From Streptomyces sp. JJ66 (GTDB lineage: Bacteria > Actinomycetota > Actinomycetes > Streptomycetales > Streptomycetaceae), in contig NZ_JAEVFI010000034.1 in the NCBI RefSeq assembly GCF_019303495.1, positions 12,365 to 49,776 on the forward strand: DNA of 37,412 nucleotides, in the 5' to 3' direction. This document shows, one piece after another, positions 14,901 to 23,430 of the stretch (its first letter is position 1; each line of letters begins with the position of its first letter). The position numbers and the translations under genes are program-made. Below the pieces are notes generated by a model that had not been told where the DNA came from, searched no databases, and saw nothing but the letters and a program-made list of their open reading frames with translations.

Positions 14901-16216
14901 TCCGCCAGGCGGTCGCCGATGGCGCGCAGCCCGGCCAGGTCGTGGACGTCGCCGGGCAGCGCGGCCACCTGAGCCACCGGAACCTCGGGGTGCAGGGCGG
15001 TGAAACGATCCCGCATCCGCCGCTCGCGGGCCTGCACGCGTATACGTTCCGCGTGCAGGCGCAACAGCCCGGCGGCGAGGGCATCGACGTCGGCGCGCGC
15101 ACCCCGGGCGGCCCGGTCCGCGTCGGCGCCCTCGGCATCCCCGGCTCCCGGAACACCCCCCGGCCCGGCGGTATCGTCCGTACCGCGCCCGGCGCCGGGG
15201 TTTGCGTCGGTGTCGGCCGCTCCCTCCGCCCCGGCCACCGCGTCGGCGTCCGGGGCCGGTTCGGTCAGCGCTTCCGCCGCCGCCAGCGCGCGTTCGGCGC
15301 TGAGCTGGCCCGCCGCGCTGCCGTGCACCCGGTTGAGCAGCAGCCCGGCCAGCGGCATGCGTTCGGCGTGCAGGCGTTCCACGAAGTAGGCGGCCTCGCG
15401 CAGCGCGTCCCGCTCGGGCGCGGCGACGACGAGGAACGCGGTGCCCGGGGCCTGGAGCAGCCGGTAGGTGGCGTCCGCCCGCTTGCGGAAGCCGCCGAAC
15501 ATGGTGTCCATCGCGGCGACGAACGTCTGCACGTCGCGCAGCATGCCGGCGCCCAGCAGCTTGCCGAGCGCCCCGGTCACCAGGGACACGCCCGTCATAC
15601 CGAGACTGAACACCTTCAGCCCGGCCCGTCCCCCGGCCTTGGCGGGCGCGGCCAGGACACGGATGAAGCGGCCGTCGAGGAAGGAGCCGAGGCGGCTGGG
15701 GGCATCCAGGAAGTCCAGCGCGGAGCGACTGGGCGGGGTGTCCACGACGATGAGGTCCCACTCGCCCCGGGCGGCGAGCTGCCCGAGCTTCTCCATCGCC
15801 ATGTATTCCTGCGTCCCGGCGAACCCGGCCGACAGCGACTGGTAGAAGGGGTTGTCCAGAATCGCGCGGGCCCGCTCGCCGTCCGCGTGCGCCTCGACGA
15901 TCTCGTCGAACGTGCGCTTCATGTCCAGCATCATGGCGTGCAGTTCGCCGCCCGCCGTGGTGTCGGTGCCGGGCACCCGGCGCGGGGTGTTGTCCAGCTG
16001 GGTCAGGCCCATGGACTGGGCCAGGCGGCGGGCCGGGTCGATGGTGAGGACGACGACGCGGCGGCCTCGTTCGGCCGCGCGCAGCCCGAGGGCGGCGGCC
16101 GAGGTGGTCTTACCGACGCCGCCCGCGCCGCAGCAGACGACGATGCGGGTGGCCGGGTCGTCCAGCAGCGGGTCGGTCTCCAGCACGGGCGGGGTGAGCG
16201 GGCCGTCCGGCGTCAT
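14849..16216 (-). CDS. ArsA/Get3-family ATPase, distal copy
   Basis: This 455-residue ATPase has a deviant Walker A GAGGVGKTT (30-38), switch I DPARRLAQSMG and switch II VVDTPPSRSALDFLD, the arrangement of the ArsA/Get3 branch of SIMIBI NTPases. The region after about residue 310 holds a 50-residue insertion of Ala/Gly/Asp low complexity, then a helical end. In Streptomyces a pair of such genes lies next to wblA. The pair probably forms a complex, but the cargo is unknown. No ars genes are nearby, so arsenite transport is unlikely. Its ATG overlaps the stop of the upstream copy (ATGA), indicating translational coupling. Confidence 0.92.
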   Translation of the reverse strand: MTPDGPLTPPVLETDPLLDDPATRIVVCCGAGGVGKTTSAAALGLRAAERGRRVVVLTIDPARRLAQSMGLTQLDNTPRRVPGTDTTAGGELHAMMLDMKRTFDEIVEAHADGERARAILDNPFYQSLSAGFAGTQEYMAMEKLGQLAARGEWDLIVVDTPPSRSALDFLDAPSRLGSFLDGRFIRVLAAPAKAGGRAGLKVFSLGMTGVSLVTGALGKLLGAGMLRDVQTFVAAMDTMFGGFRKRADATYRLLQAPGTAFLVVAAPERDALREAAYFVERLHAERMPLAGLLLNRVHGSAAGQLSAERALAAAEALTEPAPDADAVAGAEGAADTDANPGAGRGTDDTAGPGGVPGAGDAEGADADRAARGARADVDALAAGLLRLHAERIRVQARERRMRDRFTALHPEVPVAQVAALPGDVHDLAGLRAIGDRLADQPATGTSTGASSPSGT

Positions 16217-17304
16217 GCTCCGGCTCCTTCACTGTCGCGGTCGTTGCCGCTGTCACGGTCACTGGCGCTGTCGCGGCCCCCGGCGCTGTCGCGGTCACTG
16301 GCGCGCGGGCTGGCGTGGGCGCTCATCCCGTCCACACCCTGGGCACGGAGGCTGGCGGCCAGGTCGTAGAGAGCGGCGAGATCGACGCCGTCCCACCGCA
16401 GCGGCAGTTCGCGGGTGGGCAGGCCGAGTTCCGCGATGGCCTTGCGCTGGTCGGCCTCCAGGGTGACGCGTTCGGCGTGTTCCCGGGCCTGCTGGAGCAG
16501 CGGCCCGACCAGGCGGTGCGCCCGGCCGCCGCGCTTCGCGCCCCCCAGCCCGGCCCCGGCGAACGCCTCCGCCAATTCGGTGCGCGCGTCCTCGGCCCGC
16601 TCGACGCCGGCGGCGTCCAGCACCGCCGGGCGGACCAGGTTGACGACGACCGCGCCCACCGGCAGCCCGGCGCCGCGCAGTTCGGCCACACCGTCCACCG
16701 TCTCCTGCACCGGCATCTCCTCCAGCAGCGTCACCAGGTGCACGGCCGTCTCCGGCGACTTCAGCACCCGCATCACCGCCTGCGCCTGGTGGTGGACGGG
16801 GCCGACCCGCGCGAGCCCGGCCACCTCGCTGTTGACGCCGAGGAAGCGGGTGATACGTCCGGTAGGCGGCGCGTCCATGACGACGGCGTCGTAGACGAAC
16901 GGCCCGCCGCCGCGCACCCGGCGGCGCACGGCCTCGCACGCCTTGCCGGTCAGCAGCACGTCGCGCACCCCCGGCGCGATGGTGGTGGCGAAGTCGATGG
17001 CGCCGATCCGTTGCAGCGCCCGGCCCGCCGAGCCGAGCTTGTAGAACATCTGCAAATACTCCAGCAGCGCCTTCTCCGCGTCGATGGCCAGCGCGTACAC
17101 CTCACCCCCGCCCGGGGCGACGGCGATCTTGCGCTCCTCGTAGGGCAGCGCCTCGGTCTCGAACAACTGGGCGATACCCTGCCGCCCTTCCACCTCCACC
17201 AGGAGTGTGCGCTTCCCGGCTTCCGCCAGGGCCAGCGCCAGTGCGGCGGCGACCGTCGTCTTGCCCGTGCCGCCCTTGCCGGTGACCACATGCAGCCTGC
17301 TCAC
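16213..17304 (-). CDS. ArsA/Get3-family ATPase, proximal copy
   Basis: This 363-residue ATPase has the signature P-loop GKGGTGKTT (9-17), a VEVEGRQGIAQLF segment in the switch I position, and MDAPPTGRITRFL in switch II. It is the first gene of the two-gene ArsA operon and overlaps the next by 4 bases. The last 30 residues are degenerate repeats of D-R-D-S/A-S-D-R, encoded by a repetitive stretch at about 16226-16305, and are probably disordered. The family gives an ATP-driven dimer that handles membrane proteins or anions; no specific substrate can be read from the sequence. Confidence 0.92.
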   Translation of the reverse strand: MSRLHVVTGKGGTGKTTVAAALALALAEAGKRTLLVEVEGRQGIAQLFETEALPYEERKIAVAPGGGEVYALAIDAEKALLEYLQMFYKLGSAGRALQRIGAIDFATTIAPGVRDVLLTGKACEAVRRRVRGGGPFVYDAVVMDAPPTGRITRFLGVNSEVAGLARVGPVHHQAQAVMRVLKSPETAVHLVTLLEEMPVQETVDGVAELRGAGLPVGAVVVNLVRPAVLDAAGVERAEDARTELAEAFAGAGLGGAKRGGRAHRLVGPLLQQAREHAERVTLEADQRKAIAELGLPTRELPLRWDGVDLAALYDLAASLRAQGVDGMSAHASPRASDRDSAGGRDSASDRDSGNDRDSEGAGA

Positions 17305-17348
17305 CCCGCGAGCGTATCCAGTGCGCTCCAGCCATTACCCTCAAGGCC

Positions 17349-17507
17349 ATGACGAAGTGGGAATACGCCACTGTGCCGCTGCTGGTACACGCGACGAAGC
17401 AGATTCTGGACACCTGGGGCGAGGACGGCTGGGAGCTCGTCCAGGTCGTGCCCGGACCGAACAACCCCGAGCAGCTCGTGGCCTACCTCAAGCGGCCCAA
17501 GCCGTGA
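17349..17507 (+). CDS. Small DUF4177-like protein
   Basis: This 52-residue protein reads M-T-K-W-E-Y-A-T-V-P-L ... W-G-E-D-G-W-E-L-V-Q-V. The W-E-Y start, central D-x-W-G-x-x-G-W-E-L and final short strand (VAYLKRP) are typical of DUF4177-type small proteins. The ATG at 17349 is the only sensible start. The stop overlaps the GTG of the RidA gene (GTGA), so the two are coupled. It is divergent from the ArsA operon across only 44 bases, so both promoters are packed into that gap. Function unknown. Confidence 0.85.
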   Translation: MTKWEYATVPLLVHATKQILDTWGEDGWELVQVVPGPNNPEQLVAYLKRPKP

Positions 17508-17974
17508 CGGCCTCCCGCGTCGAGGCCCGCCTCGCCGAGCTGGGGCTGACGCTGCCGGAGGTCGCCGCGCCGCTGGCGTCCTACGTCCCGGCCGTGCGAA
17601 CCGGGCGGTACGTCTACACCGCGGGCCAGCTGCCGCTGGTAAACGGTTCGCTCCCGGCGACCGGCAAGGTGGGCAGTGAGGTCTCCCCCGAGCAGGCCAA
17701 GGAGCTGGCGGCGCGCTGCGCGCTGAACGGGCTGGCCGCCGTCAAGTCCGTGTGCGGCGACCTGGACCGGGTCGCGCGCGTGGTGAAGGTCGTCGGTTTC
17801 ATCGCCTCCGCGCCGCACTTCACCGGCCAGCCCGGCGTGCTGAACGGCGCGAGCGAGCTGCTGGGTGAGGTCTTCGGCGACGCGGGCGTCCACGCCCGCA
17901 GCGCGGTCGGCGTCTCGGTGCTGCCCATCGACGCCCCGATCGAGGTCGAACTCCAGGTGGAGCTGACCGACTGA
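17504..17974 (+). CDS. ridA: RidA/YjgF-family enamine/imine deaminase
   Basis: This 156-residue protein begins at a GTG overlapping the upstream stop. It has the RidA core TGRYVYTAGQLPLVNG, a central helix with EQAKELAARCALNGLAAVKSVCGDLDRV, and the end GVHARSAVGVSVLPIDAPIEVELQVEL, which contains the Arg of the family's C-x-R-x-x-x-x-V-x-x-L-P active-site block. RidA proteins hydrolyse reactive enamines and imines from PLP enzymes. Members of about 150 residues with an N-terminal helix, as here, are a distinct subgroup from the 130-residue archetype. In Streptomyces as I recall, housekeeping genes follow here; in this window an acquired HipA operon comes next. Confidence 0.9.
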   Translation: MTASRVEARLAELGLTLPEVAAPLASYVPAVRTGRYVYTAGQLPLVNGSLPATGKVGSEVSPEQAKELAARCALNGLAAVKSVCGDLDRVARVVKVVGFIASAPHFTGQPGVLNGASELLGEVFGDAGVHARSAVGVSVLPIDAPIEVELQVELTD

Positions 17975-18127
17975 CCCGCGCGCGGGGGCCATGCCCGCCC
18001 CGGGCCTGACCCCCGCCGCCCCAGCCCACGTCGGGCCAGACGCCCTCGTCACCGCCCGGTGTAATCCGCCGAGGTGACAGTAAAAAGACTACGCCAGGTC
18101 ACCCACCCGCAATCCTTTGCGTTCCCT

Positions 18128-19318
18128 TCAACGCATCAGGGGCAAGGACCTAAGACGTTCCTCCACTGCCGTGGCCACGAACTCCGGTACCGGTGTCCCC
18201 CTGCGGACCGCTGGCCAGCTCGATGCCAGCTTCTGAGCGGTCTCACGCACCGTCGAGACCACGGTCTGAGCAGACAGATCAAGGGCAGCAGCAAGAGAAC
18301 GGAAACTTTCCGCGGTGATCGCCTCTGACCGAGTGGTGCCGCCCAGAGGAAAGGCCAGCTTCGGATCAGGCTCCGGGTAGGCCGTGACACACACCAGGTC
18401 ATAGGCTGGCGACAACCGGGCCGTCCGGGTGTCCGGATAGCGAAGTGTCCAGTTCTTGAGGTGAGCGTCCGCGTTTCCCATCACCACCATCGCGACCAGT
18501 CGCCGCACATACTCCACCACGTCTTCCTCCGGGCACAAAGACGCGATGACTCTCCCGATCCCCTCATAACTGGCCCTGTCATACTTGGCCTCCGAGGCGA
18601 CCTCCCGGACCTGCGCGAAATCCTCTTGATGCACCCGTACGTCACCAACTCTGTCAAAACGACGGACGGCAAGGACTCGGTCGCCCGGATTCACCAAACC
18701 CGGCGGAATGTTCTGTAGACATCCAGCTGTTTCGAGACGGGTCTCGGGCACGTCAATACCCGCCTGGGCAGCCCAGCGGAGCATCGCAAACTCGTTCGCG
18801 GGAACCTCACGAAAGCGCTGGTCCGGCAGTTTCACCATCCAGTCCCCGCCGTCGCCGGTTGCCGGAAGCACCAGAGCCTTTCCTTCATACCGCATGGAGA
18901 ACTTGGGCTGCACGCCAGCGAAAGAGAACCGCAGGGCGTGGTCTGGCCGCCGCTCTTCTCTTCCCGCGTGCTCAGGAACGTCGTCCAAGGGAGCGTCGGG
19001 CACCACTTGAACCGCTCCCGGAAGATCCTTTCCGGCGTGACAGAGCAGTACGAAGTCGTGAATCCGTTTCTTCCCCAGCGATGCCGCGACCAGTTCCCGC
19101 AGTCCACTCCCTGGCTCCGGCAGCAGGCCCGCAAACCATTCCGGAACGCTGCCGCTCGCGGTCCGGCGTCTCCGGGGATCACGCTCAAATCCCTGGCCGA
19201 GAACGGGATGCTCAGGGCTCAGATCCTCGTAGTCGAACCAGGTGCTGCCTTGGCGGTAACCCAGCGTGCCGACGCGCCGGTCCCCCAGATATACGGAGGC
19301 CGTGGCTTCACGCCGCAT
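18128..19318 (-). CDS. HipA-like serine/threonine kinase (type II toxin-like)
   Basis: This 396-residue protein starts at MRREATASVYLGD; earlier in-frame codons fall inside the DUF262 gene. The N-terminal HipA domain (V-Y-L-G-D-R-R-V-G-T-L, WFAGLLPEPG) is followed by the loop FSFAGVQPKFSM (131-142), where HipA carries its inhibitory autophosphorylation serine. K163 sits in WMVKLPD, E176 in the N-E-F-A-M helix, the catalytic loop is GNADAHLKN (281-289) and the metal-binding motif SPAYDLV (303-309). All kinase residues are present, so it is probably active. HipA of E. coli phosphorylates GltX. No HipB-type gene is adjacent. It is the last gene of a three-gene operon and overlaps DUF262 by 11 bases. 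Confidence 0.93.
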   Translation of the reverse strand: MRREATASVYLGDRRVGTLGYRQGSTWFDYEDLSPEHPVLGQGFERDPRRRRTASGSVPEWFAGLLPEPGSGLRELVAASLGKKRIHDFVLLCHAGKDLPGAVQVVPDAPLDDVPEHAGREERRPDHALRFSFAGVQPKFSMRYEGKALVLPATGDGGDWMVKLPDQRFREVPANEFAMLRWAAQAGIDVPETRLETAGCLQNIPPGLVNPGDRVLAVRRFDRVGDVRVHQEDFAQVREVASEAKYDRASYEGIGRVIASLCPEEDVVEYVRRLVAMVVMGNADAHLKNWTLRYPDTRTARLSPAYDLVCVTAYPEPDPKLAFPLGGTTRSEAITAESFRSLAAALDLSAQTVVSTVRETAQKLASSWPAVRRGTPVPEFVATAVEERLRSLPLMR

Positions 19319-20948
19319 CGTTGTCACCCCACGATCGGGAGTCTTCGAACCAGGCTTCCGGGTCTGGCCCATCGGCGAAGCCCCACAGCGCCATGGACTG
19401 AACGTGGTGAGAAATCACCCCCTGGGCCGCTGCTGCCCGCCGCTCCAGAAAATCGCGCAGCTGGCCCCGCTGAAGGAGTTCCAGGCTCTCCTCGTCCAGA
19501 CAGTGGGAGCGCAGCACGGCCTCCGGGTGATCTCCAAGCAGCAGACTCTTCCCCTGCTCCCCTGCTCCGGCTGGATGCACCAGCCTGTTCGCCATGCTCC
19601 GGTCTCCTGGCAGCACCGGCAGGAGCAAGGAGGCACCTTGATTCAGCGAGTCCACCAGCAAACGCGTCTGGTCCACACGTGTCCCGCGCGCATAGCTGCT
19701 CCCCTCGCTGGTGATGTCACACAACAGCACCGGGTGCTGTGAGAGCAGACCGAGAACGTTGACCTTCGCCTGCGCACGGTTAAGCGCGGTCTGCGTCAAA
19801 TCCGGCCGCCATCGTTCCCCGCCGGGGGGCAGTAGCTGCAGGAGCCGGTTAGCGCTGGCTACCGGGTCTCCTTCGACCGCGCTAGCGTTCCGGCGCAACG
19901 CCACCGTGTTCCCCTGCGGCGCCGCTCCACCCACCGCTCCACGCCAGACCCAGCGCCGTAGCAGCTCGGCGCCCCGGCCCTCCGGGCGTCCGAAGAGAGC
20001 GGCATAGCGCGCAAGCACGGGAACGAAAAGCGCGTAGGGGAGCAGGCGGACATGGGGGATACCCGCCTCCTCGCGCAGGAATTCCACCACGAGGCGAATA
20101 GCCTTTTCCGTACGTGTAAACGCACTGTGCCGGTCCGCGTCACTGGTGAACTCCTGCCTGAAGTCACGGTCCACCTTGCCACCCCGGACAGCCATAACGC
20201 TCTGCATCAGGAGCTGGGGGGACAGGTCACCGAAGCCGAACGCCGAGACACGGTCCCGCAGCGCCTCGGGGTCGGAAGGCTGGAGGCCGAGCGGCGCCGA
20301 GTGCAGCGCCTTGAAGATCTCAGCTCGCTTGAGCCGCTTGCCGAAAGTGTTCATGCGGTCGAAGATCTCCGTCAACGCCTGCTCATCGTCACCTTCGATC
20401 TCGTACATGGGGATTTCATAGGTACGCAGCGCCGACGCCACGGCATCGCACTGATCGAATTCTTCCTCCGTCAGCCAGGGGCGCTTCCGCTGCCAGGCGA
20501 GCAGACGCCGGTTGTCCCCAGCGACCCAGACCGGCAGCAAGTGATCCTCGATGCGCCGCCCATGGGAAACCGAGACAAATTTGCCCTGCTGGAGGTCGTA
20601 GAAGATCCGGAAGCGCCGGTCCACCGTCTCGCCTGAAGCAGAGAGGGCGCCCACGAGAGTGGTCAGGCGCTGCTGGCCATCGACCACCCACAGCGCGTCA
20701 GAGAGCGCTGGAACGGCCAGCCGCAACTCCCCGAAGTAAATCTCGTCGGCTGGGGCGGGTTTACGCCACATCAGCAGATTTCCAATGGGGTAACCGCGCA
20801 GGATGCTGTCGAAGAGACGCTCAGCGTCCAGAGGCTCCCAGCGGTAGGAGCGCTGGAACTGCGGGATACGAATCCGGCCTTCCCTCGTCCACTGGAGCAG
20901 TCGGGAGAGGTCCTCCCGGGTCACCTTGGGTTTGGTCACCCCAGCCAC
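19308..20948 (-). CDS. DUF262-domain protein (GmrS-like ParB-fold)
   Basis: This 546-residue protein has an N-terminal DUF262 domain with IPQFQRSYRW (28-37) and VVDGQQRLTTL (88-98). These form the NTP-binding/hydrolysing site of the ParB-like fold found in GmrS and BrxU-type modification-dependent nucleases. The C-terminal part includes NRLVHP (after S-M-A) and SHCLDEESLELL, reminiscent of the DUF1524 half of such proteins, but I do not see a clear H-x-x-P HNH motif, so nuclease activity is uncertain. The gene lies between an RHH-RAMA gene (58-base gap) and HipA (overlap). It may be a defence effector, or a regulator of the HipA kinase. Confidence 0.85.
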   Translation of the reverse strand: MAGVTKPKVTREDLSRLLQWTREGRIRIPQFQRSYRWEPLDAERLFDSILRGYPIGNLLMWRKPAPADEIYFGELRLAVPALSDALWVVDGQQRLTTLVGALSASGETVDRRFRIFYDLQQGKFVSVSHGRRIEDHLLPVWVAGDNRRLLAWQRKRPWLTEEEFDQCDAVASALRTYEIPMYEIEGDDEQALTEIFDRMNTFGKRLKRAEIFKALHSAPLGLQPSDPEALRDRVSAFGFGDLSPQLLMQSVMAVRGGKVDRDFRQEFTSDADRHSAFTRTEKAIRLVVEFLREEAGIPHVRLLPYALFVPVLARYAALFGRPEGRGAELLRRWVWRGAVGGAAPQGNTVALRRNASAVEGDPVASANRLLQLLPPGGERWRPDLTQTALNRAQAKVNVLGLLSQHPVLLCDITSEGSSYARGTRVDQTRLLVDSLNQGASLLLPVLPGDRSMANRLVHPAGAGEQGKSLLLGDHPEAVLRSHCLDEESLELLQRGQLRDFLERRAAAAQGVISHHVQSMALWGFADGPDPEAWFEDSRSWGDNDAA

Positions 20949-21006
20949 GGTTCACCTGCCGCGAGGGTGGGGCGCCATGTGACGCGCCGCTTCATCCACA
21001 CAGGAC

Positions 21007-21405
21007 TCACCGCAGCTCCTTCAGCTTTCGGCCCTCTGCTGTCGTGAAGACGACCCAGCCATTTTGCGGGTTCCCCGCCAGTTCCGTGGCCGCGCCGGAG
21101 GGCGTGGCATGAATCGTGCCGTCCTCGATCCGAAGGCTGCCGTCCGCCAGCACCACCGCCCGGTGCTCGCGGCCCAGATTCCGGCGGCGCCAGACAAGTT
21201 CCTGCCCCTCGGTCAGACGGCCGTCGGCCACCAGAGGGGCCAGGCTCTGGTCACGGCCCACGGGACGAGGAGGGCTCTGACTGCGGTCCCATGCGCTCTT
21301 CAAGCCGAGCAGCCTGCGCAGAGTGCTGTTGGGAGTGTCAACGAACGGCTCCGCCAGGCTCTGCAGCCTGGCGTATACATCATCATCAACGCGGATGCTG
21401 CGCAT
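21007..21405 (-). CDS. RHH-like DNA-binding protein fused to a RAMA domain
   Basis: This 132-residue protein starts at MRSIRVDDDVYARLQ. Residues 1-36 look like a ribbon-helix-helix strand and helix pair (IRVDDDVYARLQSLAEPF, TLRRLLGL), similar to the N-terminus of SeqA-like regulators. Residues about 50-132 fit the RAMA domain: L-T-E-G-Q-E-L-V-W, A-V-V-L-A-D-G-S-L-R-I-E-D-G, S-G-A-A-T-E-L, N-G-W-V-V-F and final L-K-E-L-R. RAMA domains accompany DNA methylases and are thought to recognise DNA or its modification. It is the first gene of the operon and probably autoregulates it through the repeats at 21439-21467. It could take the antitoxin role that HipB normally fills. Confidence 0.8.
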   Translation of the reverse strand: MRSIRVDDDVYARLQSLAEPFVDTPNSTLRRLLGLKSAWDRSQSPPRPVGRDQSLAPLVADGRLTEGQELVWRRRNLGREHRAVVLADGSLRIEDGTIHATPSGAATELAGNPQNGWVVFTTAEGRKLKELR

Positions 21406-21438
21406 GACGGCCCCTTCCGCGAGGTCACTTTTACTCAG

Positions 21439-21467
21439 TACACTTTAGCATAGTGTAAAGCATAGTG
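21439..21467. promoter_or_regulatory. Operator/promoter of the RHH-DUF262-HipA operon
   Basis: TACACT-TTAGCAT-AGTGTA (21439-21457) is a perfect inverted repeat. AGCATAGTG occurs twice in direct orientation (21447-21455 and 21459-21467), a 12-base period. On the minus strand TTCACT and TAAAGT, 16 bases apart, fit -35 and -10 boxes overlapping the repeats. This is one of the most AT-rich spots in the window. Confidence 0.6.
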
Positions 21468-21555
21468 AAATAGCGTAACGGCGGAGCCGCGCTGGCTCTT
21501 CCCCGGCGCGAGACGCCGATCTCCCTGTGGACAGGGGATCGGGTTGGATGGGGGC

Positions 21556-23430
21556 ATGAGTGACGCAGAAGCCATGCCCGAGTGGGAGAAGCGGTTCCGG
21601 GCGCCGCGTGTTTCGCTGCCCGAGTGGGCGGAGGACGCCCCGGACCGATCGCTGTTCGTCTCCAACGCGACGGGCACGTACGAGCTGTACGCGTGGGACC
21701 GGGGCACCGGTGAGCAGCGGCAGGTGACGGACCGGCCCAACGGGACGACGGACGGGACACTCACCCCGGACGGGACGTGGATCTGGTGGTTCGACGACAC
21801 CGACGGCGACGAGTTCGGCGTCTGGCGGCGGCAGCCGTTCGCGGGCGGCGCGGACGGCAAGCCGGGTGAGGGCGACGAGCTGGCCGTGCCGGGGCTGGCG
21901 GCGGCGTACTCGGCCGGGCTCGCCCTCGGCCGGGACGGCACCGCCGTCGTGGGGCGCTCGACGGACGCGGAGGGTACGACGATCCACGTCGCGCGCCCGG
22001 GGGCGGGTGAGGCGGTGGAGATCTACCGGCACCGCGAGTCGGCAGGGGTGGGTGACCTGAGCCACGACGGGACCCTCGTCGCCGTCGAGCACACCGAGCA
22101 CGGCGATGCGATGCACTCGGCCATCCGGGTGGTGCGCACGGCGGACGGGTCGGCCGTCGCGGAGCTGGACGACACCGAGGGCGGCACCCGGGAGCTGGGC
22201 CTGTTCGTGATGGGCTTCGCCCCGGCCAGCGGCGACACCCGCCTCCTGGTCGGGCACCAGCGGCGCGGGCGCTGGGAGCCGATGGTGTGGGACCCGGCGA
22301 CGGGCGGCACCCGCGAGCTGGCGATCGACCTGCCCGGTGACGTCGGCGCCGAGTGGTACCCGGACGGCAGCGCGCTGCTCGTCGTGCACAGCTACCAGGC
22401 GCGCAGCGAGCTGTGGCGCTACGAGCTGGCCAGCGGCGAGCTGACGCGGGTGGAGACGCCGCCGGGTTCGGTGTCGGGGGCCACGGCGCGTCCGGACGGC
22501 TCGGTGGAGTTCCTGTGGTCGTCGGCCGCCGAGCCGCCCGCGGTGCGCTCGACGACGGGCGCGGTGGTGCTGGACCCGCCGGGCCTTACGGCGCCGGGCT
22601 CGCAGCCGGTGGAGGACGTGTGGGTGGACGGCCCCGGCGGCCGGATTCACGCGCTGGTACAGCGTCCGGCCGGGCACGCGGGCGGTCCGCTGCCCACGGT
22701 GTTCGACATCCACGGCGGCCCCACCTGGCACGACAGCGACGCCTTCGCCGCGCAGCCCGCCGCCTGGCTGGACCACGGGTTCGCCGTCGTCCGCGTCAAC
22801 TACCGTGGTTCGACCGGCTACGGGCGCGCGTGGACGGACGCGCTCAAGCACCGCGTCGGCCTGATCGAGCTGGAGGACATCGCCGCCGTGCGCCGGTGGG
22901 CGGTGGACTCGGGCCTCGCGGACCCGGAGCGGCTGGTGCTGGCGGGCGCGTCCTGGGGCGGCTACCTCACCCTGCTGGGCCTGGGCACGCAGCCGCAGGC
23001 GTGGGCGGTGGGCCTGGCCGCCGTGCCCGTCGCGGACTACGTGACCGCCTACCACGACGAGATGGACGCGCTGAAGGCGATGGACCGCACGCTGCTGGGC
23101 GGCACGCCCGAGGAGGTGCCGGAGCGGTACGCCGCGTCGTCACCGCTGACGTACGTGGACCAGGTGCGCGCCCCGGTCTACCTCGCGGCCGGGGTCAACG
23201 ATCCGCGCTGCCCGATCCGCCAGATCGACCACTACGTCGAACGGCTCGCCGCCCGCGCGCATCCGCACGTGGTGTACCGCTACGACGCCGGGCACGGCTC
23301 GCTGGTCGTGGCCGAGCGGGTCAGGCAGGTGGGGCTGGAGCTGCGGTTCGCGCTGGAGCGTCTGGGGATGCCGGTGCCGGAGCACCTGCCCCGGCTTCCG
23401 GAGTCGCAAGGCCCGGCTCCGGCGGGGTGA
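21556..23430 (+). CDS. S9-family prolyl oligopeptidase-type serine peptidase
   Basis: This 624-residue enzyme starts at MSDAEAMPEWEKRF; a TTG upstream is less likely. An N-terminal beta-propeller of WD-like repeats (LFVSNATGTYELYAWD, TLTPDGTWIWWFDD, LSHDGTLVAVEH) covers residues about 25-330. The C-terminal alpha/beta-hydrolase has DIHGGPTWH (oxyanion region), GASWGGY with Ser466, VNDPRC with Asp549 and DAGHGSL with His580, a complete triad. Expected action is cleavage of short peptides or acylaminoacyl-peptides in the cytosol; no signal peptide is present. The 3' end overlaps the convergent SURF1 gene by 110 bases. It starts 85 bases from the acquired operon's operator. Confidence 0.93.
   Translation: MSDAEAMPEWEKRFRAPRVSLPEWAEDAPDRSLFVSNATGTYELYAWDRGTGEQRQVTDRPNGTTDGTLTPDGTWIWWFDDTDGDEFGVWRRQPFAGGADGKPGEGDELAVPGLAAAYSAGLALGRDGTAVVGRSTDAEGTTIHVARPGAGEAVEIYRHRESAGVGDLSHDGTLVAVEHTEHGDAMHSAIRVVRTADGSAVAELDDTEGGTRELGLFVMGFAPASGDTRLLVGHQRRGRWEPMVWDPATGGTRELAIDLPGDVGAEWYPDGSALLVVHSYQARSELWRYELASGELTRVETPPGSVSGATARPDGSVEFLWSSAAEPPAVRSTTGAVVLDPPGLTAPGSQPVEDVWVDGPGGRIHALVQRPAGHAGGPLPTVFDIHGGPTWHDSDAFAAQPAAWLDHGFAVVRVNYRGSTGYGRAWTDALKHRVGLIELEDIAAVRRWAVDSGLADPERLVLAGASWGGYLTLLGLGTQPQAWAVGLAAVPVADYVTAYHDEMDALKAMDRTLLGGTPEEVPERYAASSPLTYVDQVRAPVYLAAGVNDPRCPIRQIDHYVERLAARAHPHVVYRYDAGHGSLVVAERVRQVGLELRFALERLGMPVPEHLPRLPESQGPAPAG

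Noticed and set aside
14849..17304. Arsenite efflux (arsAB) operon
   Set aside because: Two ArsA-type ATPases are present but there is no arsB, arsR or arsD gene; linkage to wblA is a housekeeping arrangement.
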